From Rhizobium sp. NRK18 (GTDB lineage Bacteria; Pseudomonadota; Alphaproteobacteria; Rhizobiales; Rhizobiaceae): a stretch of DNA of 64,000 bases. The notes beneath the pieces are model-generated. The model saw only the letters and a list, made by a program, of their open reading frames with translations, was not told where the DNA came from and did no database searches. Within the stretch, counting starts at the first letter, position 1, and every line of letters starts with the position of its first letter. Both the position numbers and the translations under genes were made by a program. The stretch lies in contig NZ_JANFMV010000001.1 in the NCBI RefSeq assembly GCF_024385575.1, positions 3,501,681 through 3,565,680 of the forward strand. Direction: 5' to 3'. Shown here piece by piece: positions 35,774 to 44,718 of the stretch.

Positions 35774-36964
35774 ATGTCCTCTACCGATCCCGTCGCCGTT
35801 CTCCAGACACTCATCCGCTGCCCCTCCGTCACCCCGGCGGAAGGCGGTGCGCTTTCCGCCCTCGACGCCATGCTGTCGCCGCTCGGCTTTGCGGTCGAGC
35901 GCATCACCGCGCGTGACGACGGCACGCCGGATGTTGAGAACCTCTATGCCCGCCGCGGCACATCCGGCCCGCATCTGATGTTTGCCGGCCATACCGATGT
36001 CGTGCCGGTCGGCAACGAGGCCTCCTGGACGCATCCGCCCTTTGCCGCCGATATCGAGGACGGCATTCTCTACGGGCGCGGCGCGGTCGACATGAAGGGC
36101 GGCATTGCCTGCTTCGTGGCCGCCATTGCCCGTCATATCGAGAAGCACGGCGACATTGCCGGCTCGCTCTCCTTCCTGATCACCGGCGACGAGGAAGGCC
36201 CGGCTATCAACGGCACCGTCAAGCTTCTGAAATGGGCGGCCGACAAGGGCGAGACCTGGGACGCCTGCATCCTCGGCGAACCGACCAATCCCGACCAGCT
36301 CGGCGACATGATCAAGAACGGCCGGCGCGGTTCGCTCTCCGGCGAGATCACCGTCCATGGGGTGCAGGGCCACGCCGCCTATCCGCATCTCGCCGACAAT
36401 CCGGTGCGCGGCATCCTGCAACTGACGACGGCGCTGATGTATCCGCCCTTCGACCACGGCAGCGACGATTTCCAGCCGTCGAACCTCGAAGTGACCACGG
36501 TCGATACCGGCAATACCGCCGTCAATGTGGTGCCGGAAACGGCGCGCGCCGCATTCAACATCCGCTTCAACGATCTGTGGACGGAAAACACGCTCAAGGG
36601 CGAGATCATCCGCCGGCTGGACGCCGCGGCCGCCGACGGCAATCTGCGGCATGGCCGCGATCCGGTCCGCTTCGACCTCACCTGGAAGGCCAATACCGCG
36701 CAGGTGTTCCTCACCCGCGACAACCGACTCACCGGCATTCTTTCGGAAGCGATCGAAACGGTGACCGGGCTGACGCCGAAGCTTTCGACCACCGGCGGCA
36801 CCTCCGACGCGCGCTACATCAAGGATTACTGTCCGGTGGTGGAATTCGGCCTCGTCGGCCAGACCATGCACATGGTCGACGAGCGCGTGGCTATTGCCGA
36901 TCTGGAGAAGCTGACCCAGATTTACGAGACCTTCCTCGAGCGCTGGTTCTCCGAGCCGGCCTGA
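35774..36964 (+). CDS. dapE: Succinyl-diaminopimelate desuccinylase
   Basis: The 396-residue M20 metallopeptidase-fold enzyme cleaves succinate from N-succinyl-LL-diaminopimelate. Zinc ligands are seen in [31 protein letters not shown] and near the C-terminus in [13 protein letters not shown]. The dimerisation domain holds NIRFNDLWT. With dapD it shows the succinylase branch of lysine synthesis. The start at MSSTDPVAV is preferred; no strong Shine-Dalgarno sequence precedes it. Confidence 0.95.
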   Translation: MSSTDPVAVLQTLIRCPSVTPAEGGALSALDAMLSPLGFAVERITARDDGTPDVENLYARRGTSGPHLMFAGHTDVVPVGNEASWTHPPFAADIEDGILYGRGAVDMKGGIACFVAAIARHIEKHGDIAGSLSFLITGDEEGPAINGTVKLLKWAADKGETWDACILGEPTNPDQLGDMIKNGRRGSLSGEITVHGVQGHAAYPHLADNPVRGILQLTTALMYPPFDHGSDDFQPSNLEVTTVDTGNTAVNVVPETARAAFNIRFNDLWTENTLKGEIIRRLDAAAADGNLRHGRDPVRFDLTWKANTAQVFLTRDNRLTGILSEAIETVTGLTPKLSTTGGTSDARYIKDYCPVVEFGLVGQTMHMVDERVAIADLEKLTQIYETFLERWFSEPA

Positions 36965-36990
36965 CATGAGCGTTTGATCGAGTTTTTTTG

Positions 36991-37590
36991 ATGGTGCCAG
37001 GGTTTACCGAGGTCGGTTACTACATGACGGGGCTGCGGCTGCTGATCCGCGGCAAGCGCGAGGGCTTCGGCTATCTCGACATCTCCGACCGCGGCGTCGC
37101 CCGCTCCTTCTGGGCAATCCTCTGGTGCATGCCGTCGCTCCTGCTCTCCTGGGGCTGGTGGCACTGGATGTTCATCTCCATCATGCCGGAAGGCATCAAG
37201 ACCGGCCTGCCCTTCTTCGCGCGCCTCGCCCTCGTCGATGCCGTCGACTGGATGCTGCCGCTGCTCATTGCGGCAATGATTTCCCTGCCGCTGAAACTCG
37301 AACGCCAGTTCCCGGCCTTCGTGGTCGTGACCAACTGGATCAGCGTTCCCTTTTCCTTTGCGCACGCGCTGATCATCGCGCCGATCATCTTCTTTCCGCA
37401 GATGCTGTCGATCGCCTATCTCGCCTGGCTCGCACTCCTGCTGATCGCCGTCTTCGTGCTGGCGCGGCTCATGCGCATGGTCTACGGCGCCAACATGGCC
37501 CTCGTCGCCGTCTTCGTGGCGCTACAGATCCTGCCCGGCATGTTCATGGAGGATTATCTGCAGCGGCTGCTGGGCGTTGCGCCGTTCTGA
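36991..37590 (+). CDS. Conserved-looking inner-membrane protein, function unknown
   Basis: The 199-residue protein (MVPGFTEVGYYMTGLRLLIR) has about five hydrophobic segments: roughly residues 42-66, 85-100, 113-137, 143-165 and 170-188. The N-terminal 40 residues are amphipathic and include RGKREGFGYLDISDRG. It follows dapE by 26 nt in the same direction and may share its transcript. I do not recognise a family; an older annotation might call it a transporter-related protein, but nothing in the sequence shows that. An in-frame TTG one codon upstream is not needed as a start. Confidence 0.72.
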   Translation: MVPGFTEVGYYMTGLRLLIRGKREGFGYLDISDRGVARSFWAILWCMPSLLLSWGWWHWMFISIMPEGIKTGLPFFARLALVDAVDWMLPLLIAAMISLPLKLERQFPAFVVVTNWISVPFSFAHALIIAPIIFFPQMLSIAYLAWLALLLIAVFVLARLMRMVYGANMALVAVFVALQILPGMFMEDYLQRLLGVAPF

Positions 37591-37677
37591 GGGTGGTGAT
37601 GGCTTGGCTTTTGAGGATGCGGGCAGCAGGTGCTCGTGCGCCTCACCGCATCGCATGACCTGCGGCAGACCGCCCGA

Positions 37678-38604
37678 TCATTGCAGCGGAGCCAGAAAGG
37701 CGGCGATCTCCTCCTCGCTTCGAGCGCACAGCCCGAGCAGACGTTTGGCGACAGTTGCCGCCGCGAGACGCAAGGGGCTTTCCGGTCTGACGAGGTGAAA
37801 CGCCATGTGATGGTCGATCATGCGTTCGGACACAGGCAGCAGACGCCCCGACGAAAGTGCTTCATCGGACAGCGGCGCCCAGGCAAGCGCCAGACCCAGC
37901 CCCTGGGCGCAGGCCTCCAGAACGATATTGTAGTCCTCGAACCGGCGATCTTTGCCGCGTGGCACATAGGCGACATTCTCGGCAGCCAGCCAGCGCTTCC
38001 AGCCCTGGATGTTGGAATCATGAATGAGCGGCATTTCCATCAGGGAAGCCGCGTCCGAGCGGCCGCCCAACTGCCTGGCGATCTGTGGCGAGGCAATGGG
38101 ATAGAGTGTGTTGTGCCACAGCTGCTGCGCGTAAACGCCCGGCCATGGCGCGTTGCCCCCGCGTATCGCCAGATCGATGCCTTCGCCAAAATCCGCGAGT
38201 CGGTTATCCAGCACGAGCTCGATATGCATATCCTCGCCTTCGAGCCTTGCAATGTTGGGAAACAGCCATAGCGAGGCGACCGACGGCGTCACGGATATGC
38301 GCACGACCGACTTGTTGCGACGCGGTGTCCATCGCTCGCTGGTGTTGCCGAGCAGCGCCAGCGCCTCTTCGGTCCGACTGAGGAACCGCACGCCTTCCTG
38401 GGTCAGGGCAACGCCGCGTGCTTCGCGCGTGAAGAGCTTTACGCCCATCCAGCGCTCCAGCCTGCCGATCTGGCGCGACACCGCTCCGTGCGTGATGCCA
38501 AGTTCCTCCGCGGCGGCCGAAAACGAGCCGAGACGCGCAGCGCAGGCAAAAGCTTCCAGCGTATCCAGCGGCGGCAAAACCGTTGAGTTGTGAACCATAC
38601 TCAC
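37678..38604 (-). CDS. LysR-family transcriptional regulator (GcvA-like)
   Basis: The 308-residue protein has the LysR HTH at about residues 15-75 (LEAFACAARLGSFSAAAEEL, GAVSRQIGRLERWMGVKLF) and the effector domain (VRISVTPSVASLWLFPNIA, RGGNAPWPGVYAQQL), both in GcvA/AmpR style. It is divergent from a secreted-protein gene starting 313 nt away, with a DUF4242 gene beyond, and probably regulates that transcript and itself. ATGs at 38604 and 38598 are both possible starts. The effector is unknown. Confidence 0.88.
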   Translation of the reverse strand: MSMVHNSTVLPPLDTLEAFACAARLGSFSAAAEELGITHGAVSRQIGRLERWMGVKLFTREARGVALTQEGVRFLSRTEEALALLGNTSERWTPRRNKSVVRISVTPSVASLWLFPNIARLEGEDMHIELVLDNRLADFGEGIDLAIRGGNAPWPGVYAQQLWHNTLYPIASPQIARQLGGRSDAASLMEMPLIHDSNIQGWKRWLAAENVAYVPRGKDRRFEDYNIVLEACAQGLGLALAWAPLSDEALSSGRLLPVSERMIDHHMAFHLVRPESPLRLAAATVAKRLLGLCARSEEEIAAFLAPLQ

Positions 38605-38916
38605 ACGTCATCATGGAATACGGCACTTTTCAACAATAATATGCCTCAGCTATGTCTTCATCGCACAACACGGGGAGCTTCTCGCAAGCAAAGCGTGGGT
38701 GAGGACGAGATGGTTCGTCACGGAAACGCCAATGCGGTGAGCGTCCTAGAGGCCGCTCAAGACAGGCGGCATGTCCAGGAAGCACCTCGCCAAAGATCAA
38801 AATCGATACAGCACGACCAGCACAGGCTGCACGCTCCGACTTCCCAGGCTTTGAAACACCTGAGGCAGGTCTGTGAACTTGCGCCTGACCGTTCCAACAG
38901 AGCAAGGTTTCCAGAA
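38605..38916. other. Intergenic region, 312 bases
   Basis: This divergent control region lies between the LysR gene and the secreted-protein gene. An open frame runs through it into the secreted protein, but it would add 109 charged residues before a signal peptide, and its codon pattern looks random. I regard it as leader and operator DNA; no clear LysR box was pinned down. Confidence 0.4.
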
Positions 38917-39420
38917 ATGCGAAAAATAACGACTGTCTTCATGGCTTTCACGGCACTGATCGCGATCAGCGTTCCGATATCGGCCAATGCAGACGACCAG
39001 ACCCTTCCCGAGAAGGTGCGACAGGCCAATGACCGGTTCAATGATGTGGAGGTGGCCATATCGGAGGGCTATGTGCCCATTCCATGCACCAGCGGCGTCG
39101 ATGGCGGCGCGATGGGCGTTCACTATGTCAATGCCGCGCTGATCGCCGACCATGTGATCGACATCGCGAAACCCGAGGCCGTGATGTACGAGCCGGACGC
39201 CGACGGCAAGCTGCACCTGGTGGCAGCGGAATATATTACCACGACAGGACCTGTTGATCTCGAGGACCAGCTGTTCAGCTATTCCAGCAGTCCCAACCGT
39301 TACGGGCTGCCGGCCTTCTATGAACTCCATGTCTGGGCATGGAAGAAAAATCCGAAGGGGCCGTTCGCCGACATGAACCCCGACGTGTCCTGCGAACACC
39401 ATCACCCGACTGCACACTAG
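38917..39420 (+). CDS. Secreted protein of unknown function
   Basis: The 167-residue protein begins MRKITTVFMAFTALIAISVP, a signal peptide cleaved near ANA-DD. The mature part includes a Cys pair far apart (PIPCTSG and DVSCEHHHPT) and a His-rich end (CEHHHPTAH), which may bind metal. The middle has HYVNAALIADHVIDIAKPEA and YELHVWAWKKNPKGPFADMN, a pattern I have seen in uncharacterised proteobacterial proteins without assigned function. The earlier frame start at 38590 is rejected because it overlaps the LysR start. It is probably co-transcribed with the DUF4242 gene 98 nt on. Confidence 0.75.
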   Translation: MRKITTVFMAFTALIAISVPISANADDQTLPEKVRQANDRFNDVEVAISEGYVPIPCTSGVDGGAMGVHYVNAALIADHVIDIAKPEAVMYEPDADGKLHLVAAEYITTTGPVDLEDQLFSYSSSPNRYGLPAFYELHVWAWKKNPKGPFADMNPDVSCEHHHPTAH

Positions 39421-39518
39421 TCTTCAGCAACGAACCGGCTTGCGATGACGCCCTTTGGCCGGCGCCCAGCCGGCACCCCAACTCACAGCTCAATGTTCAA
39501 TACGAAAGGATGCCTCTC

Positions 39519-39797
39519 ATGAAGCAATTTATCATCGAACGGAACGTACCAGGCGCAAGCCAGCTCAATGCGGAGCAGCTGCGCGACATCTCAGCCAAAT
39601 CCTGCGCCGTGGTCGCCGGCCTGGGGAAGCCCTACAATTGGGTCGTGAGTTACGTCGCTGGCGACAAGCTCTACTGCGTGCATGAAGCGGAAAGCGCCGA
39701 CGTGATTTACGAACATGCCCGCGACGGCGGTTTCCCGGCCGATCTGGTGACCGAAGTCACAGCCCGGATCGGCCCACAGACAGCCGAACTGGCTTGA
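39519..39797 (+). CDS. DUF4242 (nickel-binding ferredoxin-like fold) protein
   Basis: The 92-residue protein MKQFIIERNVPGASQLNAEQ matches DUF4242, small ferredoxin-like proteins, one of which (Streptomyces SCO4226) binds nickel. Family marks are the N-terminal FIIERNVPGA, WVVSYVAGDKLYCVHEAES and HARDGGFPAD. AAAGGA lies 8-9 nt before the ATG. Function is unknown; the His-rich secreted protein just upstream makes a metal-related role conceivable, but that is inference. Confidence 0.82.
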   Translation: MKQFIIERNVPGASQLNAEQLRDISAKSCAVVAGLGKPYNWVVSYVAGDKLYCVHEAESADVIYEHARDGGFPADLVTEVTARIGPQTAELA

Positions 39798-39923
39798 AGC
39801 CCTGCCCTGTGCGCAGCGGTTCGCGGCGGCGCTGCCTGGCGTGTTCATGGAAGCGAAATCGTGCCGAACGCATTTGAACATGCCGCCTGAAGCACAAAGA
39901 GCGCTTGCAATTTCAGCACAAAG

Positions 39924-39962
39924 TTCATCGCCCCGCACGCCTTTAAGGTGCGGGGCGATGAA
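39924..39962 (-). terminator. Hairpin after csbD-like gene
   Basis: A 15-bp perfect stem (TTCATCGCCCCGCAC at 39924-39938; complement 39948-39962) has a 9-nt loop. It begins 8 nt after the stop of the minus-strand CsbD gene and also follows the plus-strand DUF4242 gene by 126 nt. Few T follow, so the strong stem may end both transcripts. Confidence 0.75.
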
Positions 39963-39969
39963 GATGACG

Positions 39970-40161
39970 TCAGGCCTTGTCGACGACCTTCTTGACGGCG
40001 TCCTTGGCTGCGCCCTTTGCCTGCTGGGCGTGGCCCTTCACTTCCTGGGCTGCGCCTTTTGCCTTCAGCTTGTCGCTTCCGGTTGCCTTTCCGGCCTCCT
40101 GCTTGGCCTTGCCGGCGAGTTCGTTTGCCTTGCCCTTGATCTTGTCTGCAGTGCTGCCCAT
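39970..40161 (-). CDS. CsbD-family stress protein
   Basis: The 63-residue protein MGSTADKIKGKANELAGKAK is almost wholly Lys/Ala/Gly/Glu helix, the CsbD pattern. These hydrophilic proteins are induced in general stress (sigma-B in Bacillus; often EcfG or sigma-S-like control in other bacteria). AAGGAG is 7 nt before the ATG. The longer frame to 40395 would cover the structured segment at 40330 and is rejected. A sizeable 5' region separates it from truA. Confidence 0.9.
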   Translation of the reverse strand: MGSTADKIKGKANELAGKAKQEAGKATGSDKLKAKGAAQEVKGHAQQAKGAAKDAVKKVVDKA

Positions 40162-40329
40162 TGGGTTTCTCCTTGTGCAACATGATTGTTGCTCGCCAAG
40201 AACGTCGGGAATGTCAGAAACGTTCCTTCGGACAGAATGATATTGTTGGAAGGGAAACAAGCGCGTCGCGCGGCACGATGCGCCGAGAGCGGACACCCTT
40301 ATCAGCCACGGGATGGGAGAAGAATTTAG

Positions 40330-40432
40330 CCGCCGGTGCCCGTAGGGGGGCGGGGGATGGGGAACTCTGAGCATCGATGCCAAGCCAAGGAACACGAAGC
40401 TTGGCGCTCTCAGGTCTCCCGGGCACCGGCGG
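40330..40432. ncRNA. Candidate structured RNA, nested hairpin of ~103 nt
   Basis: An exact 13-base inverted repeat (CCGCCGGTGCCCG at 40330-40342 and its complement at 40420-40432) encloses 77 nt. These fold further: GGA-AC-CTGAG (40361-40371) against CTCAG-GT-TCC (40409-40419), and GCCAAGC (40379-40385) against GCTTGGC (40399-40405). A G-rich stretch (40345-40362) stays unpaired on the plus strand, C-rich on the minus strand. No gene covers it convincingly. The transcribed strand is unclear: the flanking genes (csbD and truA) both read leftward. No T-run follows on either strand. It does not match 4.5S, 6S or tmRNA signatures. Confidence 0.5.
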
Positions 40433-40493
40433 TAGAGGCTTCATTGTCCATTGACGCTATTCACGGACGCTGCTGCCGATCCCCACATTATTC

Positions 40494-40518
40494 AATCGCA
40501 TGATTTAATCAAGCGATT
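40494..40518. promoter_or_regulatory. 25-bp AT-rich dyad downstream of truA
   Basis: AATCGCATGATT, one central T, then AATCAAGCGATT: 11 of 12 positions are symmetric. The AT-rich core with GC shoulders looks like a protein-binding operator or a hairpin end to truA; no T-run supports termination. It lies 62 nt from the structured segment at 40330-40432, so it could also be that element's control site. Confidence 0.4.
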
Positions 40519-40551
40519 TATCGAGGGGTGGTCAAATTTGTCGCAGGTGCA

Positions 40552-41301
40552 TCATTCGGGATAGTCGACCTGCATGAAGTAGAGGCCGTCCGGCGGCGCC
40601 ACCTGGCCGCAGGCCCGCCGGTCGCGCGCCTCCAGCGCAGCGCGCACATCCTCGGCCGTCATCTTGCCTTCGCCGGCAAGCTTCAGCGTTCCGGCAAACG
40701 AGCGGATCTGGTTGTGCAGGAAGCTTTGGGCGGTGGCGCGGATCTCGATCACATCGCAATCGCGGGTCACGTCCAGCCGGTCGAGCGTACGGACCGGGCT
40801 CGCCGCCTGGCACTGCGAGGCGCGAAACGTGGTGAAATCATGCTTGCCGACCAGCGTCTGCGCCGCCTCATGCATCGCCATATGGTCGAGCGGTTTGGGG
40901 ACCCACCAGGCACGGCCGGCATCGAGCGCGAGGCGCGCCTTGCGGTTGACGATGCGGTAGAGATAGTGCCGGCGCAGCGCCGAGAAGCGGGCGTCGAACG
41001 TGTCGGGCACCTGGCGCGCATCGATGACGGCGACGCGCTCGCCGGCCATCGCCAGATGGGCGTTCAGCGCATTGATCAGCTGGTGCTCGCTCCAGTCGCG
41101 GGCAAGATCGACGTGGATCACCTGCCCGAGAGCATGCACACCCGAATCCGTGCGTCCGGCGCCGCGGATGGTGACGGTCTCGCCGGTCAGCGACAACACG
41201 GCGTCTTCCAGCGCGCCCTGCACCGACTGGCCGTTTTCCTGCCGCTGCCAGCCGACATAGGGTCCGCCGTCATATTCGACGGTCATGCGGAAGCGTGGCA
41301 T
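40552..41301 (-). CDS. truA: tRNA pseudouridine(38-40) synthase
   Basis: The 249-residue enzyme isomerises uridines 38-40 in tRNA anticodon arms. The catalytic Asp is in the [10 protein letters not shown] motif (GRTDSGVHA), with [15 protein letters not shown] at the N-terminus and [17 protein letters not shown] further on. The start overlaps the fmt stop (TGATG), and it is last in def-fmt-truA reading leftward. Length and motifs are standard. Confidence 0.96.
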   Translation of the reverse strand: MPRFRMTVEYDGGPYVGWQRQENGQSVQGALEDAVLSLTGETVTIRGAGRTDSGVHALGQVIHVDLARDWSEHQLINALNAHLAMAGERVAVIDARQVPDTFDARFSALRRHYLYRIVNRKARLALDAGRAWWVPKPLDHMAMHEAAQTLVGKHDFTTFRASQCQAASPVRTLDRLDVTRDCDVIEIRATAQSFLHNQIRSFAGTLKLAGEGKMTAEDVRAALEARDRRACGQVAPPDGLYFMQVDYPE

Positions 41302-42236
41302 CAGCCGATCCTCGCGCCGGCGGGGAGACTGTTGCCGCGCTGGAAATCCTCCGCATCCATCGGCTTGCCGCCGGCCTTCTGCAGCCGCGTCAGACGCACG
41401 GCGCCCGTGCCGCAGGCGATGTTCAGCGCATCGTCCAGCACGGTGCCGGGTTCGCCACCGCCCTCGCCGAGAATGGAGTCGAGCACCTTGACGCGTTCAT
41501 GTTTGCCGCCGAAATCCGCCTCGAACCAGGCGCCGGGAAAGGGTGCCAGACCGCGGATATGGCAGTCGACCTCGGCTGCGCTGCGGGTAAAATCGATCCG
41601 GGTCTCTTCCTTGGCGATCTTGGCGGCGTAGAGCACGCCGTTCTCGGCCTGCGGGGTCAGCGGCAGATCGCCGTCCTCGAGTTTCTCCATCGCCTCGGCC
41701 ATCAGCTTGGCGCCGGCATGCATCAGCCGGTCGTGCAGTTCGCCGGCCGTCGTCACCGGGCCGATCGCGACCTTCGCGGTCAAGGCGACCGGGCCGGTGT
41801 CGAGCCCCTTCTCCATCTTCATGACCATCATGCCGGTCTCGGCATCGCCGGCCATGATCGCCCGCTGGATGGGTGCGGCACCCCGCCAGCGCGGCAGCAG
41901 CGAGGCATGGCCGTTGTAGCAGCCGAGCCGCGTGCCGGCGAGGATCGCTTCGGGCAGCAGCAGGCCGTAGGCGACGACGACGGCCACATCGGCGTCGAGC
42001 TCGCGAAAGCGCCGGCGCTCGTCTTCATCCCTGAAATTGACCGGAGTCGCGACCGGCAGGCCCAGAAGCTCGGCGGCCTGGTGCACGGGCGACTTGGTCA
42101 GGTCCAGCCCGCGGCGGCCGGCCGGGCGCGGCGGCTGGGTATAGACGGCAACGATCTCGTGGCCGGCCTCCTTCAGCGCCCGCAGCGTCGGCACCGAGAA
42201 TTCGGGCGTACCCATGAAAATGATGCGAAGAGACAT
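41301..42236 (-). CDS. fmt: Methionyl-tRNA formyltransferase
   Basis: The 311-residue enzyme formylates initiator Met-tRNA with 10-formyl-THF. It shows [14 protein letters not shown] at the N-terminus, the [16 protein letters not shown] region with the catalytic His/Asn context, and the SLLP motif near [12 protein letters not shown]. The C-terminal OB-like domain is complete. It overlaps truA by one base and follows def by 66 nt containing a weak terminator. Confidence 0.96.
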   Translation of the reverse strand: MSLRIIFMGTPEFSVPTLRALKEAGHEIVAVYTQPPRPAGRRGLDLTKSPVHQAAELLGLPVATPVNFRDEDERRRFRELDADVAVVVAYGLLLPEAILAGTRLGCYNGHASLLPRWRGAAPIQRAIMAGDAETGMMVMKMEKGLDTGPVALTAKVAIGPVTTAGELHDRLMHAGAKLMAEAMEKLEDGDLPLTPQAENGVLYAAKIAKEETRIDFTRSAAEVDCHIRGLAPFPGAWFEADFGGKHERVKVLDSILGEGGGEPGTVLDDALNIACGTGAVRLTRLQKAGGKPMDAEDFQRGNSLPAGARIG

Positions 42237-42267
42237 GTTGGACCCGCCTGTTGTCGTTCAGGCTCTT

Positions 42268-42299
42268 AAAAATGGGCTTACCGGCCGCAAATCAAGCCC
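42268..42299 (-). terminator. Weak terminator between def and fmt
   Basis: On the minus strand GGGCTT pairs with AAGCCC (6 bp, 14-nt loop) and is followed by ATTTTT. Its position just after def suggests attenuation between def and fmt rather than full termination. Confidence 0.5.
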
Positions 42300-42302
42300 T
42301 TT

Positions 42303-42821
42303 TCAGAGCTTGCCGCCGCTCTTGGCCGCCTTGGTGAACTTGCGGATCACCATATCGCGCTTGAGCTTGGAGATGTGATCGATGAACAGCACGCCGTTCA
42401 GGTGATCGATTTCGTGCTGCAGGCAGGTCGCCAGCAGGCCGTCCGCCGCGATCGTCCGCTGGATGCCGTCGCGATCGACATAGTTGACCGTGATCGATGC
42501 CGGGCGTTCCACCTCGGCATAGTAGTTCGGGATGGAAAGGCATCCCTCTTCATAGACGGACAGGTCGTCGGACGTGGCGACGATCTCGGGATTGATGAAG
42601 ACCTGCGGCGCCTTGTCCTCGTCGTCGCGCGACACGTCGATCACCAGCATCCGCTTCGGCACGCCGATCTGGATTGCGGCGAGACCGATGCCCGGCGCGT
42701 CATACATGGTTTCCAGCATGTCGTCGGCCAGCCTGCGCACGTCGTCGCCCACCTGTTCGATGGGGGCGGAGAGCTGACGCAGAACCGGATCCGGCAGTAT
42801 GATAAGAGGTTTGATCGTCAT
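42303..42821 (-). CDS. def: Peptide deformylase
   Basis: The 172-residue metalloenzyme removes the formyl group from new proteins. Motif 1 is [10 protein letters not shown], motif 2 EGCLSIPN (metal-ligand Cys) and motif 3 QHEIDHLNG (two His ligands and the catalytic Glu). It is first of def-fmt-truA, which couples formylation and deformylation. The C-terminal ...[10 protein letters not shown] is ordinary. Confidence 0.97.
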   Translation of the reverse strand: MTIKPLIILPDPVLRQLSAPIEQVGDDVRRLADDMLETMYDAPGIGLAAIQIGVPKRMLVIDVSRDDEDKAPQVFINPEIVATSDDLSVYEEGCLSIPNYYAEVERPASITVNYVDRDGIQRTIAADGLLATCLQHEIDHLNGVLFIDHISKLKRDMVIRKFTKAAKSGGKL

Positions 42822-42870
42822 GGCGTCGTCACTTACCGCATCTTTCGAGCGGAGTGAATGCAGACAGACA

Positions 42871-42898
42871 ATGCCGGCGAAACTTTTTTCGCCGGCAT
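42871..42898. terminator. Perfect 11-bp hairpin between chemoreceptor and def
   Basis: ATGCCGGCGAA (42871-42881) pairs exactly with TTCGCCGGCAT (42888-42898) around a 6-nt loop, 14 nt after the chemoreceptor stop (minus strand). It lacks a trailing T-run on the minus strand, yet the stem is strong enough for a pause and 3' end. Confidence 0.65.
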
Positions 42899-42911
42899 CG
42901 CGCCTTCATCG

Positions 42912-44426
42912 TCAGGCGCTGCGGCGCAGGGGCTGTCGACGCGTGGCGTCTTCGGCCAGCCGTTCGGCGCTGCGGGTTTGGAAGCGGCGCAACGCCACCG
43001 TCAGCCGCTCCACCTCGTCGCGCAGCGCGCGGGTCTGGCCGGAGGTGCGTTCCACCATGCCGGCGTTCTGCTGGGTGATCTGGTCCATGGCGGCGATCGC
43101 CTGGTTGACCTCGCGCAGGCCGCCCGACTGGTCGGAGGCCGCCCCGGCGATGCCGGACACCGTCGCGTCGATCTCGCCGATCCGGCGGATGATGCTTTCC
43201 AGCGCCTTGCCCGTATTGTTGACCAGCCCGACGCCGGACTGCACCTGGCCGGAACTCTGTGAGATCAGGCCCTTGATTTCCTTGGCCGCTCCGGCGCAGC
43301 GCTGCGCCAGTTCGCGGACTTCCTGGGCGACGACGGCAAAGCCGCGGCCGGCTTCACCGGCACGTGCGGCCTCGACGCCGGCATTCAGTGCCAGCAGGTT
43401 GGTCTGGAAGGCGATCTCGTCGATGACGCCGATGATCTTGGAGATCTCGTCGGATGATTTCTCGATCTCGCCCATCGCGGTCACTGCCTGCCGCACGACG
43501 GTGCCGGAGGTTTCCGCCTCGGTGAGCGCCGCCTTGACCGCGCCGGATGCCTTGGCGGCGCCATCGGCGGTCGTCGTCACGTTCTGCGTCAGCTCATGCA
43601 GCGCGGCCGTGCTTTCCTCGAGGCCTGCGGCCTGCTGTTCGGTGCGGTGTGCCAGATCGTCGGCCGATTCGGAGATGCCGGTCGTCTCGCTCAGGATGCG
43701 CTCGGCGGCGCTTCTCACCGTGCCGATCGTCTCGCGCAGCCCGTCCAGGGCCTGGTTGTAGTCGACGACCATCTTGGCGAAGTTGCCGGGCAGGCCTTCC
43801 GGCAGCCGTGCCTCGAGGTCGCCTTCGGAGAGCGCGTCGAGCGCCTTGGTGAGTTCGGCCAGCGCCGAGGCCTGCTCGGCTTCCGCAATCCGCTTGGCCT
43901 CTTCGGCCTCGGCGCGTTCGCGTGCCAGAATGTCGAGATAGACGGAAATGGAATAGTCCATGTCCAGAAGCGCTGCCTTGACCACAGCGCCGATCTCTTC
44001 GGCCAGCCGGGAAGACTTGCCCTTGCCGAAGCGGCTCGGCCAGCGCTTGTCGACGAGCGCCTTCACGAGCTGGTCCATGAGGACGGCATAGCCGCCGATG
44101 TACCAGCGCGGCTCCAGGCCGATGCGGGCATGGGCGCGACCGACGGCGGTCACACCGTCGACATAGCTCTCGTCATACTTTGCGTCGGCAACGATCGACC
44201 AGTGCTCCATCTGGCGCTTCTTGGCACCGGCGACGTGAGCGTCGTTGCGGAAGAAGGCGGCCGTGTGCGGCGTCGTCTTGACCTTGGCGTAGAACGTATC
44301 CAGTGCAGGGCCGATCGATTCGCGGATGACCTCGCTGACGTCCTGCAGGCTCTGCCTGGCATTCTGATCGAGGCCCACAAATTGCAGTCTGTCTGCGAGA
44401 TCGGAATTGCCTGCCTGTCCTGTCAT
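42912..44426 (-). CDS. Globin-coupled chemoreceptor (soluble MCP)
   Basis: The 504-residue protein has no membrane helix. Residues about 10-170 are a globin-coupled sensor domain with the proximal heme His99 in [21 protein letters not shown] linker of Glu/Ala-rich helix and a HAMP-like part ([20 protein letters not shown]) lead to the MCP signalling tip [20 protein letters not shown] and its return helix. It is of the HemAT/Aer2-like oxygen-sensing type and would signal to CheA. The start at MTGQAGNSD is preferred over the frame's ATG at 44486. No CheB/CheR-binding pentapeptide ends the protein (RRSA). Confidence 0.92.
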   Translation of the reverse strand: MTGQAGNSDLADRLQFVGLDQNARQSLQDVSEVIRESIGPALDTFYAKVKTTPHTAAFFRNDAHVAGAKKRQMEHWSIVADAKYDESYVDGVTAVGRAHARIGLEPRWYIGGYAVLMDQLVKALVDKRWPSRFGKGKSSRLAEEIGAVVKAALLDMDYSISVYLDILARERAEAEEAKRIAEAEQASALAELTKALDALSEGDLEARLPEGLPGNFAKMVVDYNQALDGLRETIGTVRSAAERILSETTGISESADDLAHRTEQQAAGLEESTAALHELTQNVTTTADGAAKASGAVKAALTEAETSGTVVRQAVTAMGEIEKSSDEISKIIGVIDEIAFQTNLLALNAGVEAARAGEAGRGFAVVAQEVRELAQRCAGAAKEIKGLISQSSGQVQSGVGLVNNTGKALESIIRRIGEIDATVSGIAGAASDQSGGLREVNQAIAAMDQITQQNAGMVERTSGQTRALRDEVERLTVALRRFQTRSAERLAEDATRRQPLRRSA

Positions 44427-44506
44427 GTCCCATGCTCCGAATTGAAGGCCGTGGCCATCCGGCCCGGACCCGCGTCTGCGTAACATTCAATATCGCGGCG
44501 GGTTCT

Positions 44507-44525
44507 TTAATTTTTGCTAAATTAA
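44507..44525. promoter_or_regulatory. Inverted repeat upstream of the chemoreceptor gene
   Basis: TTAATTT-TTGCT-AAATTAA is a perfect 7-bp dyad with a 5-nt spacer, 81-99 nt before the chemoreceptor ATG in a markedly AT-rich patch. It also resembles, with mismatch, a CtrA-type TTAA-N7-TTAA site. It is probably part of the promoter or operator. Confidence 0.4.
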
Positions 44526-44718
44526 ATAAATGCTATACAGAACATCACTAGATCTTGGGATTCCCTGAAAACCCAAGGCTGCATTGCGAATATGCGTTCT
44601 CCCTTAACGATTGGTTGAGCATCCGGGCGAGATATAGCCCGCAGATTTGTTCACTATTTGATCTCTATCGTCAGGCATGCGATAGTGCGGACCAGACTCA
44701 CGAGAGCCCTTGACCACC

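Noticed and set aside
38590..38916. Long N-terminal extension of the secreted protein gene
   Set aside because: It would place 109 charged residues before an evident signal peptide and overlaps the divergent LysR start.
40162..40395. Upstream extension of the CsbD frame through the structured segment
   Set aside because: CsbD proteins start at MGSTADK with a good SD at 40161; the extension is random-looking and crosses the hairpin.
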